From an uncultured Prevotella sp. (GTDB taxonomy: Bacteria; Bacteroidota; Bacteroidia; Bacteroidales; Bacteroidaceae), in NCBI GenBank assembly GCA_900540375.1, contig UQFS01000016.1, positions 1-64,000 of the forward strand: DNA of 64,000 bases, read 5' to 3'. Under the pieces are notes generated by a model. That model was not told where the DNA came from, made no database searches, and saw nothing but the letters and a program-made list of their open reading frames with translations. Below, in pieces: positions 45,940-54,616 of this stretch (position 1 is the first letter of the stretch; each line of letters begins with the position of its first letter). A program made the translations under genes and the position numbers.

Positions 45940-46581
45940 TCAAATTAATTTATCAAACTGATCTATGATTTGTTCCGCCCCTGCCTCTTCCAGTTCTTCG
46001 CACGAGCTATTGCCATAGGTCACGCCACAGGTGTGGGCTCCTGCATTGCGACCCATGAGAATGTCGAAGTGGGTGTCGCCGATGACGAGGGTCTCCTCAG
46101 GCTTACAGCCGGTGGCCTGCAGGATCACGTTGACAGGCTCGGCGTCGGGTTTGGCATGCGCCACGTCGTCAGCACCAATGAGGGCACAGAGCCAATCGGT
46201 GATGCCATACTCCTCGGCAAAACCTTGCAGCGACTCATGACAACGGCTGCTGGCCAAAGCGATGAGCCGACCGTGTTCATGGAGTGTGCGGAGCGTGTCA
46301 ATGACACCGGGGAAAGGAGGCACGGAACCCGGGCAGTTGTTACGTCGGAAGATGTCGCGGTAGACAGCAGCGCAATGGTCTGCCGTGTCGTCATCGATAT
46401 GACAGGCCACGGCAAAGCATTTCTCCAGTGGCAGTCCGATGGTGGCGGCGCAAGCATCCTCCGTCGGTAAGTCCATGTTCAGTTCACGGCATGTATCCTG
46501 TATGGTCTTGACGATGAGATGCTTGGAGTCACCGAGTGTACCGTCGAAGTCGCAGATGTAAAGGGCGTATTGTCTTGTCAT
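45940..46581 (-). CDS. HAD-superfamily phosphatase, phosphoglycolate phosphatase-like
   Basis: A 213-aa HAD hydrolase, probably a phosphatase of 2-phosphoglycolate or a nucleoside monophosphate. Motif I is ICDFDGTLGDSK, motif II IALASSRCH, and motif III/IV VIGDTHFDILMGRNAG with AKPDAEPV before it. The cap insert between motifs I and II is helical. It lies 18 nt downstream of the GNAT-nitrilase gene. Confidence 0.88.
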   Translation of the reverse strand: MTRQYALYICDFDGTLGDSKHLIVKTIQDTCRELNMDLPTEDACAATIGLPLEKCFAVACHIDDDTADHCAAVYRDIFRRNNCPGSVPPFPGVIDTLRTLHEHGRLIALASSRCHESLQGFAEEYGITDWLCALIGADDVAHAKPDAEPVNVILQATGCKPEETLVIGDTHFDILMGRNAGAHTCGVTYGNSSCEELEEAGAEQIIDQFDKLI

Positions 46582-46599
46582 ATCATCTATCGGTTGCGT

Positions 46600-48132
46600 C
46601 TACTTCTTTACTTTGACCTCATACAGATCGGTGCGTCGGTCGAGCAGGTTGCGCACAGAGCCGTAGGTATGAAGCTGGCTGAGACTGTTGAGGTCTACGT
46701 CGGCCACAAGGATCATCTCCGTGTTTGGTGTAGCCTCGGCACGACGCCCATCGTTGGGGAACGGGAAGTCGCAAGGCGTGAAGACAGCGCTCTGAGCATA
46801 CTGGATGTCCATGTTGTGAACACGCGGCAGGTTCCCCACACTGCCCGCGATGACCACATAGCACTCGTTTTCGATGGCACGCGCCTGGGCACAGATGCGC
46901 ACACGGGCATAAGCGTTCTGCGTGTCTGTCATAAACGGCACGAAGAGAATCTGCATGCCCTGAGCGGCGAGCAGACGGGAGAGCTCCGGGAACTCTACGT
47001 CGTAGCAGATCACCACACCAATCTTACCGCAGTCGGTGTCAAAGGTACGGATGGTGCTGCCACCGTTCAGACCCCAGCACTTCATCTCGTCGGGCGTGAC
47101 ATGGATCTTCTCGTACATCTCGTCGGTGCCGTCGCGACGGATGAGGAAGCCTACGTTGTAGAGGCTGCCGTCCCCCTTGACATAAGGCATGGAACCCGTG
47201 ATGATGTTGATGTTATAGCTGATGGCGAGCTCGCGGAAACGGTCCCGGATCTTGTCGGTATACTTTGCCAGCGCGCGTATAGACTCCGCCTCACCAAGAT
47301 TGTTGTAGCGGGCCATGAGCGGCGCGTTGAAATATTCAGGGAAGAGGATGAAGTCGCTCTTATAGTCCGACACCGAGTCGATGAAGAACTCCACCTGTTC
47401 GAAGAGTTCATCAATGCTGTTGTAGGGTCGCATCTGCCACTGCACCATGCCGATGCGCACAGTAGGCTTGCGCTCCACCTTCTGGTCGCGCTTGGGCTCA
47501 TAGTAGATATTGTCCCACTGGAGCAGGCAGGCGTTGTGCTTCGACTCCTCGTCGTTGGGCAGATAGTTGCGGATGATACGGCGCACGTGGAAGTCGTTGC
47601 TCAGCTGGAAGTTCAGCACGGGGTCATAGATCTCGCGCGAGCGCACCTTCTCGATATACTCTTTCGGACGCATCGTGTCGGCGTATTTGTGATAGTTGGG
47701 GATACGTCCGCCAAACATGATCGCCTTGAGGTTGAGCTTCTCACAGAGTTCCTTACGGTATTCATACATGCGTCGGCCGAGTCTGAGACCACGGTAGTCG
47801 GGATGGATAAACACCTCGATGCCATAGAGGATATTGCCGTTGGGATTGTGGGTATTGAAGGTCTCGTTGCCTGTCACCTGCGCGTAGGTATGATCACCCT
47901 TGACCATGTCATAGTCTACGATGATGCTCAGCGCGCAGCCTACGATCTTTCCGTCGGCGATGACCACCACCTGTCCTTCTGGGAAAATCGTAATGAGTTT
48001 CTTGATCTGAGCGTGTGTCCAAAACTCGTCGCTGTCGCCATAGATGCGCTTGAAGGAGCCTGCAAGCTGGTCATAGTCTTCCATGCGCAGCGTGCGGAGC
48101 TCTACTTTGTTGATTTGATGTGTCGTTTCCAT
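46600..48132 (-). CDS. Bifunctional GNAT acetyltransferase / nitrilase-superfamily hydrolase
   Basis: A 510-aa fusion. The N-terminal GNAT domain covers about 5-185 (LRTLRMEDYDQLAGSFKRIY, HPDYRGLRLGRRMYEYRKEL). The C-terminal carbon-nitrogen hydrolase domain covers about 225-505, with the Glu-Lys-Cys triad in FILFPEYFNAP, HVTPDEMKCWG and VVICYDVEFPELSRLL. This fused architecture is widespread in bacteria; the substrates are unknown, amides being likely. A well-formed promoter lies 61 nt upstream. HAD, HD and crcB genes follow in the same operon. Confidence 0.92.
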   Translation of the reverse strand: METTHQINKVELRTLRMEDYDQLAGSFKRIYGDSDEFWTHAQIKKLITIFPEGQVVVIADGKIVGCALSIIVDYDMVKGDHTYAQVTGNETFNTHNPNGNILYGIEVFIHPDYRGLRLGRRMYEYRKELCEKLNLKAIMFGGRIPNYHKYADTMRPKEYIEKVRSREIYDPVLNFQLSNDFHVRRIIRNYLPNDEESKHNACLLQWDNIYYEPKRDQKVERKPTVRIGMVQWQMRPYNSIDELFEQVEFFIDSVSDYKSDFILFPEYFNAPLMARYNNLGEAESIRALAKYTDKIRDRFRELAISYNINIITGSMPYVKGDGSLYNVGFLIRRDGTDEMYEKIHVTPDEMKCWGLNGGSTIRTFDTDCGKIGVVICYDVEFPELSRLLAAQGMQILFVPFMTDTQNAYARVRICAQARAIENECYVVIAGSVGNLPRVHNMDIQYAQSAVFTPCDFPFPNDGRRAEATPNTEMILVADVDLNSLSQLHTYGSVRNLLDRRTDLYEVKVKK

Positions 48133-48192
48133 TGTTTTTGACGGTTAGGACGACGGTGCCGTCCCATAATCCTTTCACCTTGATTATGCGTG

Positions 48193-48223
48193 CAAAGATA
48201 ACCAATATAATTAAGACCACAAA
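48193..48223 (-). promoter_or_regulatory. Consensus promoter of the GNAT-nitrilase operon
   Basis: On the minus strand a -33 TTTG (48223-48220), a 19-nt spacer and a -7 TATCTTTG (48200-48193). This is the best match to the Bacteroidetes consensus in the window and suggests strong constitutive transcription. Confidence 0.75.
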
Positions 48224-48285
48224 ATCAGAACGACGAAATTACAAACGTCACAAGCAAGACAGAAAATAGCATCTTTGGTTGACAC

Positions 48286-48340
48286 TGTCTTTTTTTAAAT
48301 AAGGTTGACACGTAAAGTCAACCTTATTTAAAAAAAGACA
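48286..48340. terminator. Perfect 24-bp hairpin with 7-nt loop
   Basis: The arms at 48286-48309 and 48317-48340 are exact reverse complements around the loop ACGTAAA. The outer part of the stem is a 7-nt T/A tract. It lies 51 nt past the hybrid sensor gene stop, upstream of the GNAT-nitrilase promoter. It probably terminates the sensor transcript in either orientation, though no separate T-run follows the stem. GGTTGACAC is also repeated directly at 48277 and 48303. Confidence 0.65.
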
Positions 48341-48390
48341 ACGGGTTGGTAACAACGTCACTATCCTTTGTTCATCAGTACAAAGCCTCA

Positions 48391-51300
48391 TCACTCTTCC
48401 TTTTTGTACTTACTCGGCGGCATACCGAAATGCTTCTTAAACACCGTACTGAAGTATTTGGAGTTCGGGAAACCGCAGCGGGTGGCCACGTCAAGGACGG
48501 GCACGCCTTTCCGCAACAACGCGGCAGCCTGCTCCAATCGGATGAGACGCATGAACTCCTGCGGCGCTTTGCCGGTGAGTGTCTTCAGGCGGCCATAGAA
48601 CAACGTACGGCTCATGGCCATCTCGCGACAAAGATGGTTCACATCAAAGTTTTCCTCGCTCAGATGGTCAAGCACCGTCTGCGTGGCTTTATCAACAAAA
48701 ACCTGATCATCAGCATTGAGTACCTCAGGCTTAACCTCTGCCTGCTGTTCGTTGCTATCGTCTTGCTGTACAGCAAGAGGAGAGTCGGCTGACAAAGCCG
48801 ATATTGTCTTCTCTTGCGGAGAGGGTATAACCGGTTCTTCACCGCCATGAGCCAATTGCAGGGCACGGCGCAGATAGTATTTGCTCAACCGGCGTCGGTT
48901 GTCAATGACGTTGCGGATCTTCTTAGCCAAGATATCCGTGTCGAAAGGCTTGGCGATGTAGTCGTCGGCACCCTTGTCCAAGCCTTCGATCATGAAGTCC
49001 TTACCGACCTTAGCCGTAAGCAGAATGACCGGCAACCACGCCGTATCGGCATTTTCCTTCAGCCGTCGGCAAAGCTCATTACCATCCATGCCGCCCATCA
49101 TCACGTCGGAAACCACGATGTCACAGGTACCGCCACGCAGATAGTCCAAAGCCTCTTCCGCGCTCTCCTTCGTAATAATATGGTAGTCGCCGGAGAAGGA
49201 CATGCGCAGGTATCGCAGCAGCTCGATATTGTCGTCAACAAAGAGGATGGTATCCTTGCCGTTCTCATCGTCTTCCTCATCCTGCGGCAGGTTTACTTCT
49301 GCTTCCATCTTTGGCTTGTCCACTGTAAGATCGCCTTTCAGCGTATTTTCATTTGCAGAGTCGGGACGAGCATCTATGACAGAATCTTTGAGCGACAAAC
49401 CTGTTGCTCCGACAGCGTCTTCCCTACCCTGCTGCTCATCCTGCTCCGTCGCCTCCGGGAAATAGCGGCTGCCGTCAGCAGGGAGATGTACAAAGAAGGT
49501 CGTCCCCACCTGCTCCTTGCTGATAAACGTCAGCTTGCCGTGGTGCAGCTCCACCAGTCTGCGACAGAGCATCAGCCCCAGTCCGCTTCCCATCTGCTTG
49601 GAGTTAATGCCATTGGAAGCACGGTAGAAGCTGCGGAAGATATGCCTTTGATCGCTTTCGGGGATGCCCATCCCATCGTCGGCCACGCTGATGACGGTCT
49701 CACCACGCTGTTGCCATGACCTGAGATGGATGTGCCCTCCCTCACCCGTGTATTTGATGGCATTGGAGATGAGGTTGTCGAAGAGTTTGTCGGCCATCAT
49801 TGGGTCGAGCCAGACCAAGGCTTCACTCGGGCAATCATCGAGCGCAAGCGTGATCTTCTTTTCCTGGGCAAGCAAGGCAAAGCGCGCAACCTGCTGCTCG
49901 AGCAGAGGCTCCAGCACCATCCTCCTGACACTCGGCTCACTGCTCTGCTGGTCGATCTTTTGGAAATCGAGCAAGCCCGTAATCATCTTCAACAGCTTGG
50001 CGCCATTGCGGCGCGCGATGGAGAGATAGCGGACAGACGGCTCGCTGAGCGTATTGTCCTTGGCCATGTCGTCAAGAGGGGCCAGCACAAGGCTGAGCGG
50101 CGTGCGAATGTCGTGTGCCGTATTGACAAAGAACGAGATCTTCTCGTTGTAGTATCTCGACTCCAGTCGGTCGCGGTACCAGCGCCAAGCCAGATAGACG
50201 AGCGACAAAACGATGAGCAGATAGACGGTCCAAGCGAAGAAGGAGTTCCACCAGGGCCGCTGGATGACGAGCGGAATATCCTTAGCGTCGACGACGCGAC
50301 CATCGGTACGACTGAGCGCGCGGATATGCAGCGTGTAACTTCCCGACGGCACATTGGTGTATCTGAGGCTTTGCAGGCGCTGCATCATGATCCATTGCTT
50401 GTCATAGCCCTCAAGGAAATATTCGTATCGGATGTCGTGCTGAAAGCGATAGTTGATGCACTCAAAGTCTACCGCGAAGGAATTTTGAGCATAGGGCAAA
50501 CTGACCTCGCCCTCGCGCAGCATGTCGAAGATACGTCGGCGCACATCGCTGTCCTCTGCCTGCTTAGTGTCGAGCGGCAGAATCGAGATCACTCTGAGCT
50601 GTGCCGTATAGTGAGAAGGCAGCACGGCAGCAGGCGAGAGCAGCACACCGCCGTCGTTACCGCCGAACAACAGCTTACCATCGGGCAGTTGCCAACAGGC
50701 CATGCGGTTGTATTCCTGATCCAGTCCCTCATAGGTGCTGAGTTGCCGTACTCGCCGTGTCCGGCCGTCGAAGCTACAGAGTCCGCGGTCGGTGCTGACC
50801 ATCAACAGCCCCCGGGCACCATGACAGATGCCCGCGATGGTGTTTGACGGCAGGCCTTGGCGTGCGGAGATCTGCCAATATTTCTTGGTAAGCGTATCGT
50901 AGTGATAGATGCCACCACCGTCGGTTCCCAGCCAGAAAGCACCGATGCCATCGGCAATGATGGAGTTGATGAAGCAACAGATGTCTTTGTCACCGAAGTC
51001 GCCGGGATTGAAATAGTGCTCGAAGTGCCACGTACGGACATCGACAACACAGAAGCCTGCCGTTGTGCCCACCGCCATCTTGTCGCCAATCGTCGTGAGG
51101 CATTCTGCTTCCCGGATGGGCAGATCGTGGCCCCTGCCATTGACAATGCAGGACAGAGGGCCGTCGATAGCTCCCACCCACAACCGTCCGAGGTGGTCGC
51201 AAGCCAAACTGGTGATACACTCCGACGACAGATTACCCAAAGACCGGGCATAAGCGGCCTTGGTCGTTCCCGTCGCGCTGACCGCAAAGACGCCGTTGCC

Positions 51301-52515
51301 ATAGGTACCCGCCCACACGCCGCCATTGCCTGACGGGCACAAAGCCAGCACTACACGCCCTTGCAGACTGTGAGTCCAGCGCCCGGAGATGGGATGATAA
51401 GCCGACAATCCGAGGTTGGTACCAAACCACAGCGTGCCGTCAGCAGTCGCACAGACAGCATTCACGCCGTTGTCGAGCAGGGAGTTGGCGTCCTTATACT
51501 CATGTCGGAACAGCTGATAGCCCGACCAGCGGGGCATAGCCAAGTCCACGCCACCCGTGTAGCTGCCCATCCAAATGTTGTGTTGCCGGTCCACGGTGAT
51601 GGTGTAGATGCCGTTACCGCTCAGTGCGTTGCGCGTATCATCTGATACGTTGAACAGCAGCCGCCCTTGTTGTCCTTGGCGGTCAAAAGCATAGACGCCC
51701 TCTCCGTCGACACCCACAAGCACCGTCGTTCCCCCCAAAAGCGTGATGGCTCTGACGGGATGCTGTATCTGAGGTTGCGTTGATACCACGCCAACACGAT
51801 GGTCCTTGAGGTCGTAGACGCGGATGCCCTGCACCAATGAGCCCACCCACAGCCGCTGCGAGGGCGCGTCGAAATAGAGCGACTGCGCTTCAAGTCCTTC
51901 CAGCCCTGACAATGTTTCCCATCTCTTTCCATGCTGGGCAAACACTTCCGTAGCGGTAGCGATGAAAAGTCGGCCACGGTTGTCGGCCGTGATCACGTTG
52001 ACTTCCTGTGTGGGTCCGGCCAAAGTCATCTTGCCATGGTCATAGCAATAAAGTCCGTTGCGCGCGGCCAGCCATAGTCTGTGGCGCCGGTCGATATACA
52101 GATCATTGAGTTTGAGATAACCACGAAACCATTTGCTCAGACTCACTACATGCTCAAAGCGGTCCAAAGCCGGACTATATCTATATATATTACCCTTGTT
52201 GTCGTAGGCATAGAGCGTGTCGCCGTCTTGTCGTAACGAAAAGATGCGGCCGGCGGCATTGCTGTAGACACGGTCGCTGCTGAGCCGGTAGACTTTCACC
52301 ACGCAGCCGTTGTAGCGGTTGATGCCGTTCTTTGTTGCGATCCATATCACGTCGTCGCGATCCTGCAGAATAGAGAACACACGCATGTTGTCCAACCCTC
52401 CGGTCAACCCTATGTGACGAACCTGATAGGCGGGAGTCGACATTCGTGTACTCCGTGCTGCTAAGGATGACAGCAGAAGACACAGTAATAATAATAGGTG
52501 TCGCAATGGTTTCAT
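48391..52515 (-). CDS. Hybrid two-component system regulator (HTCS) of the GH5 locus
   Basis: Senses an oligosaccharide in the periplasm and activates the adjacent SusC/SusD operon. The protein is 1374 aa. A signal peptide (LLLLLCLLLSSLAARS) is followed by two-component regulator propeller repeats at about 30-690 (VIWIATKNGINRYNG, LWVGSLVQGIRVY, LWFGTNLGLSAYHP, FWLGTDGGGIYHYD), a Y_Y_Y domain at about 695-765 and one membrane helix (FFAWTVYLLIVLSLVYLAW). The histidine kinase has His801 in NTAHDIRTPLSLVLAPL and the ATPase motifs DNLISNAIKYTGEGG and DDGMGIPE. The receiver domain has Asp1137 in VVSDVMMGGMDG, and an AraC DNA-binding domain ends the protein (CREMAMSRTLFYGRLK, VATRCGFPNSKYFSTVFKKH). 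All domains look intact. It is divergent from the GH5 gene. Confidence 0.95.
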   Translation of the reverse strand: MKPLRHLLLLLCLLLSSLAARSTRMSTPAYQVRHIGLTGGLDNMRVFSILQDRDDVIWIATKNGINRYNGCVVKVYRLSSDRVYSNAAGRIFSLRQDGDTLYAYDNKGNIYRYSPALDRFEHVVSLSKWFRGYLKLNDLYIDRRHRLWLAARNGLYCYDHGKMTLAGPTQEVNVITADNRGRLFIATATEVFAQHGKRWETLSGLEGLEAQSLYFDAPSQRLWVGSLVQGIRVYDLKDHRVGVVSTQPQIQHPVRAITLLGGTTVLVGVDGEGVYAFDRQGQQGRLLFNVSDDTRNALSGNGIYTITVDRQHNIWMGSYTGGVDLAMPRWSGYQLFRHEYKDANSLLDNGVNAVCATADGTLWFGTNLGLSAYHPISGRWTHSLQGRVVLALCPSGNGGVWAGTYGNGVFAVSATGTTKAAYARSLGNLSSECITSLACDHLGRLWVGAIDGPLSCIVNGRGHDLPIREAECLTTIGDKMAVGTTAGFCVVDVRTWHFEHYFNPGDFGDKDICCFINSIIADGIGAFWLGTDGGGIYHYDTLTKKYWQISARQGLPSNTIAGICHGARGLLMVSTDRGLCSFDGRTRRVRQLSTYEGLDQEYNRMACWQLPDGKLLFGGNDGGVLLSPAAVLPSHYTAQLRVISILPLDTKQAEDSDVRRRIFDMLREGEVSLPYAQNSFAVDFECINYRFQHDIRYEYFLEGYDKQWIMMQRLQSLRYTNVPSGSYTLHIRALSRTDGRVVDAKDIPLVIQRPWWNSFFAWTVYLLIVLSLVYLAWRWYRDRLESRYYNEKISFFVNTAHDIRTPLSLVLAPLDDMAKDNTLSEPSVRYLSIARRNGAKLLKMITGLLDFQKIDQQSSEPSVRRMVLEPLLEQQVARFALLAQEKKITLALDDCPSEALVWLDPMMADKLFDNLISNAIKYTGEGGHIHLRSWQQRGETVISVADDGMGIPESDQRHIFRSFYRASNGINSKQMGSGLGLMLCRRLVELHHGKLTFISKEQVGTTFFVHLPADGSRYFPEATEQDEQQGREDAVGATGLSLKDSVIDARPDSANENTLKGDLTVDKPKMEAEVNLPQDEEDDENGKDTILFVDDNIELLRYLRMSFSGDYHIITKESAEEALDYLRGGTCDIVVSDVMMGGMDGNELCRRLKENADTAWLPVILLTAKVGKDFMIEGLDKGADDYIAKPFDTDILAKKIRNVIDNRRRLSKYYLRRALQLAHGGEEPVIPSPQEKTISALSADSPLAVQQDDSNEQQAEVKPEVLNADDQVFVDKATQTVLDHLSEENFDVNHLCREMAMSRTLFYGRLKTLTGKAPQEFMRLIRLEQAAALLRKGVPVLDVATRCGFPNSKYFSTVFKKHFGMPPSKYKKEE

Positions 52516-52519
52516 GCGG

Positions 52520-52527
52520 CAAATTTA
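52520..52527 (-). promoter_or_regulatory. -7 box directly ahead of the hybrid sensor gene
   Basis: TAAATTTG on the minus strand ends 4 nt before the ATG, the same box and the same spacing as at the sigma factor gene. No -33 TTTG at 19-21 nt. Confidence 0.4.
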
Positions 52528-52623
52528 ATAAATAAGCGTTAATCTTGTACCTTTTCCTGGCAAAAATGTCAGAAAAGAAACTTTTTTTGGCGGTACTCTG
52601 TATCAGATCTATGAATATCATCG

Positions 52624-52631
52624 TAACTTTG
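52624..52631 (+). promoter_or_regulatory. -7 box of the GH5 gene
   Basis: TAACTTTG, 49 nt before the ATG at 52681. The SusC gene of this locus has the same box at the same distance, which fits common control by the hybrid sensor. Confidence 0.55.
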
Positions 52632-52680
52632 CCAGCGTTATCACAACATCAGCAATGCATATCTTTATCAATTCATACCT

Positions 52681-54360
52681 ATGACAAGAAGCAAAGACAT
52701 ACTGTTATTACTGGCCTGCTGGCTGTGTTCAGCATGGCTCGCAATACCCGCCGGAGCCACGACAACGGCCGAAGAGATGAACATCGATGCCAAGACTTGG
52801 GCTTCGTCGGTCGTGCTCGGCTGGAACCTCGGCAACAGTCTCGAAAGCAAAGGCAACGACGAGACTGCATGGGGCAACCCGATGACAACGCGTGACATAA
52901 TCAAGGCCGTGAAGGCACAGGGCTTCAACTGCGTGCGCATCCCCGTACAATGGGGCTGCCATCTCTCTGACGAGAAAACGATGACCATCGACAGCAAGTG
53001 GATGGACCGCGTGGAGGAGGTGGTCAACTACTGTTTGGACGAGAAGATGAAAGTCATCATCAACACGCACCACGAGGTGTGGTTGGAGCAGCATCCCTTC
53101 TATGCGCAGCAGAAAGAGAACAACGAGAAGCTCGCCGCACTGTGGAAACAGATCGCCGCACGCTTCAAGGACTATGGTCCGGACTTGGCTTTTGCCGGTA
53201 TCAACGAGACGCAGGTCAACTGGCAGGCGCCGACTCCGGAGCAGGCCGACGTGGTGAACAGCTACAACCAAACGTTTATCAACACCGTACGCGCCACGGG
53301 CGGCAACAATGCCGAGCGCGTGCTCATCGTGCAAACTTACTCCTGCAATCCCGACTACGGCTTTCAGTATTTCGTCATCCCCAACGATCCGGCCAAAGGC
53401 CGCCTGTGCGTCGAGTTTCACTACTACAATCCCTACAATTATTGTGGCGGCAAGGAGGGAAGCTACTACTATTGGGGACAGGCCTTCAAAGACAAAGGCA
53501 AGATTTCTCCCGACGACGAGAGCCTGTTGATAAAGACCTTCGACAAGGCCAAGACACTGTGGGCTGACAAGGGACTCGGCGTGATCGTCGGCGAGTTGGG
53601 CGTCTCTGTTCACTTCACCACCGACGACCGCGCTACCCAACTCGACAATGAGAAATACTATCTCCAGCAGGTCGTCAAGGAGACCCGCAGCCGTGGCTTC
53701 GCGCCCATCGTCTGGGACAATAACACGTTTGGCAACGGCAGTGAGATGTATGGCATCTTCAACCGTAATAATCATATGAGTGTCGACGCGCCTTGGCTGT
53801 TGCAGGGACTGCAACTCGGAGCCGGACTGGAGCCCTATAAGGAAAAGACCGAGACCGGAGTCTTCTGGGAAGGCGACGCGTTGCTCAACTGGGGCGAGGG
53901 TCTGCAACTGAAGATCCCGGCAAATAAGTTCAACAGCTTCACCACCAAGGGACGGCTGATGCTGACCATTGAGCAGGTGCCTTCAGCCGACTATGAGCAG
54001 TTGCAACTGATGTATGGCGACTGGAGCGGTAAGGTTAACTTCAAGATAGACGGAAAGAACTATAAGGGCAGTTATGACCCCAAGGCGGCCCAGGGCACCA
54101 ACGACGGAACCTATTCGCTGAGTCTGAGCTTCGACGCTGCCACGCTGGCAAAGCTACAGACCAAGGGCCTCATCATGCAGGGCTACGGCGTAAGACTGAA
54201 GAATGTGATCATCATGCCGCAGGGCATGACCACCGCCATCTTCTATCTGGCTATGACCGACAACGGTCCGCAGAGATGCTACGACCTCACAGGAAGATCT
54301 GTTCCCGAAAGCTATCGTGGTCTGATCATCAAGAACCGTCAGCTCTGTCTCGCAAGATAA
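52681..54360 (+). CDS. Secreted GH5 endo-beta-glucanase
   Basis: Cuts beta-1,4-linked glucan internally. The protein is 559 aa with a signal peptide (LLLLACWLCSAWLAIPAGA). The GH5 barrel (about 35-375) shows GWNLGNSLES, FNCVRIPVQWG and VIINTHHEVW. Glu176 in LAFAGINETQ is the acid/base and Glu305 in VIVGELGVS the nucleophile, with PIVWDNN near the end. The acid/base motif is NET rather than the common NEP. A beta-sandwich follows at about 385-520 (carbohydrate-binding or X-type module). The tail RCYDLTGRSVPESYRGLIIK resembles the conserved Prevotella C-terminal segment YDLxGR...GLyI. The gene stands between the sensor and SusC. Substrate could be cellulose, mixed-linkage glucan or xyloglucan; I cannot tell which. 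Confidence 0.9.
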   Translation: MTRSKDILLLLACWLCSAWLAIPAGATTTAEEMNIDAKTWASSVVLGWNLGNSLESKGNDETAWGNPMTTRDIIKAVKAQGFNCVRIPVQWGCHLSDEKTMTIDSKWMDRVEEVVNYCLDEKMKVIINTHHEVWLEQHPFYAQQKENNEKLAALWKQIAARFKDYGPDLAFAGINETQVNWQAPTPEQADVVNSYNQTFINTVRATGGNNAERVLIVQTYSCNPDYGFQYFVIPNDPAKGRLCVEFHYYNPYNYCGGKEGSYYYWGQAFKDKGKISPDDESLLIKTFDKAKTLWADKGLGVIVGELGVSVHFTTDDRATQLDNEKYYLQQVVKETRSRGFAPIVWDNNTFGNGSEMYGIFNRNNHMSVDAPWLLQGLQLGAGLEPYKEKTETGVFWEGDALLNWGEGLQLKIPANKFNSFTTKGRLMLTIEQVPSADYEQLQLMYGDWSGKVNFKIDGKNYKGSYDPKAAQGTNDGTYSLSLSFDAATLAKLQTKGLIMQGYGVRLKNVIIMPQGMTTAIFYLAMTDNGPQRCYDLTGRSVPESYRGLIIKNRQLCLAR

Positions 54361-54559
54361 TATTGCATTGTTCTAGGACTGATACCTATAATAGGCTTCT
54401 TTGTTTTTAGGATAACCGTTCATCCCTCCTGCTCCCAGCGTGTCTCACGCCATAGAGTCAAGAGGGATGATTGCGTTATAACAATAGGCAAATCAGCAGG
54501 TTTGTCAGCTGCCAAACCTTCATTGTCAGTATTCTAACCTCTGAGAAACATATAAAACC

Positions 54560-54567
54560 TAACTTTG
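54560..54567 (+). promoter_or_regulatory. -7 box of the beta-glucan SusC operon
   Basis: TAACTTTG ends 49 nt before the SusC ATG at 54617, matching the GH5 promoter spacing. There is no good -33. Confidence 0.55.
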
Positions 54568-54616
54568 CAACCAGCTTAATAACACCGAAAATAAGTAAAA
54601 CCTAAGTATACAGACA

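Noticed and set aside
45015..45940. Fluoride riboswitch upstream of crcB
   Set aside because: The sequence upstream of crcB is the coding region of the HD gene, which overlaps it by 7 nt; no riboswitch core was seen.
46519..48141. 540-codon plus-strand frame opposite the GNAT-nitrilase gene
   Set aside because: Its translation is His/Val/Asp-rich with no domain, while the minus-strand gene has complete GNAT and nitrilase motifs and a strong promoter.
49726..50847. 373-codon plus-strand frame inside the hybrid sensor gene
   Set aside because: It is opposite intact kinase and propeller domains and shows no family features.
52729..53907. 392-codon minus-strand frame opposite the GH5 gene
   Set aside because: It is a shadow of a gene with catalytic residues and a signal peptide.
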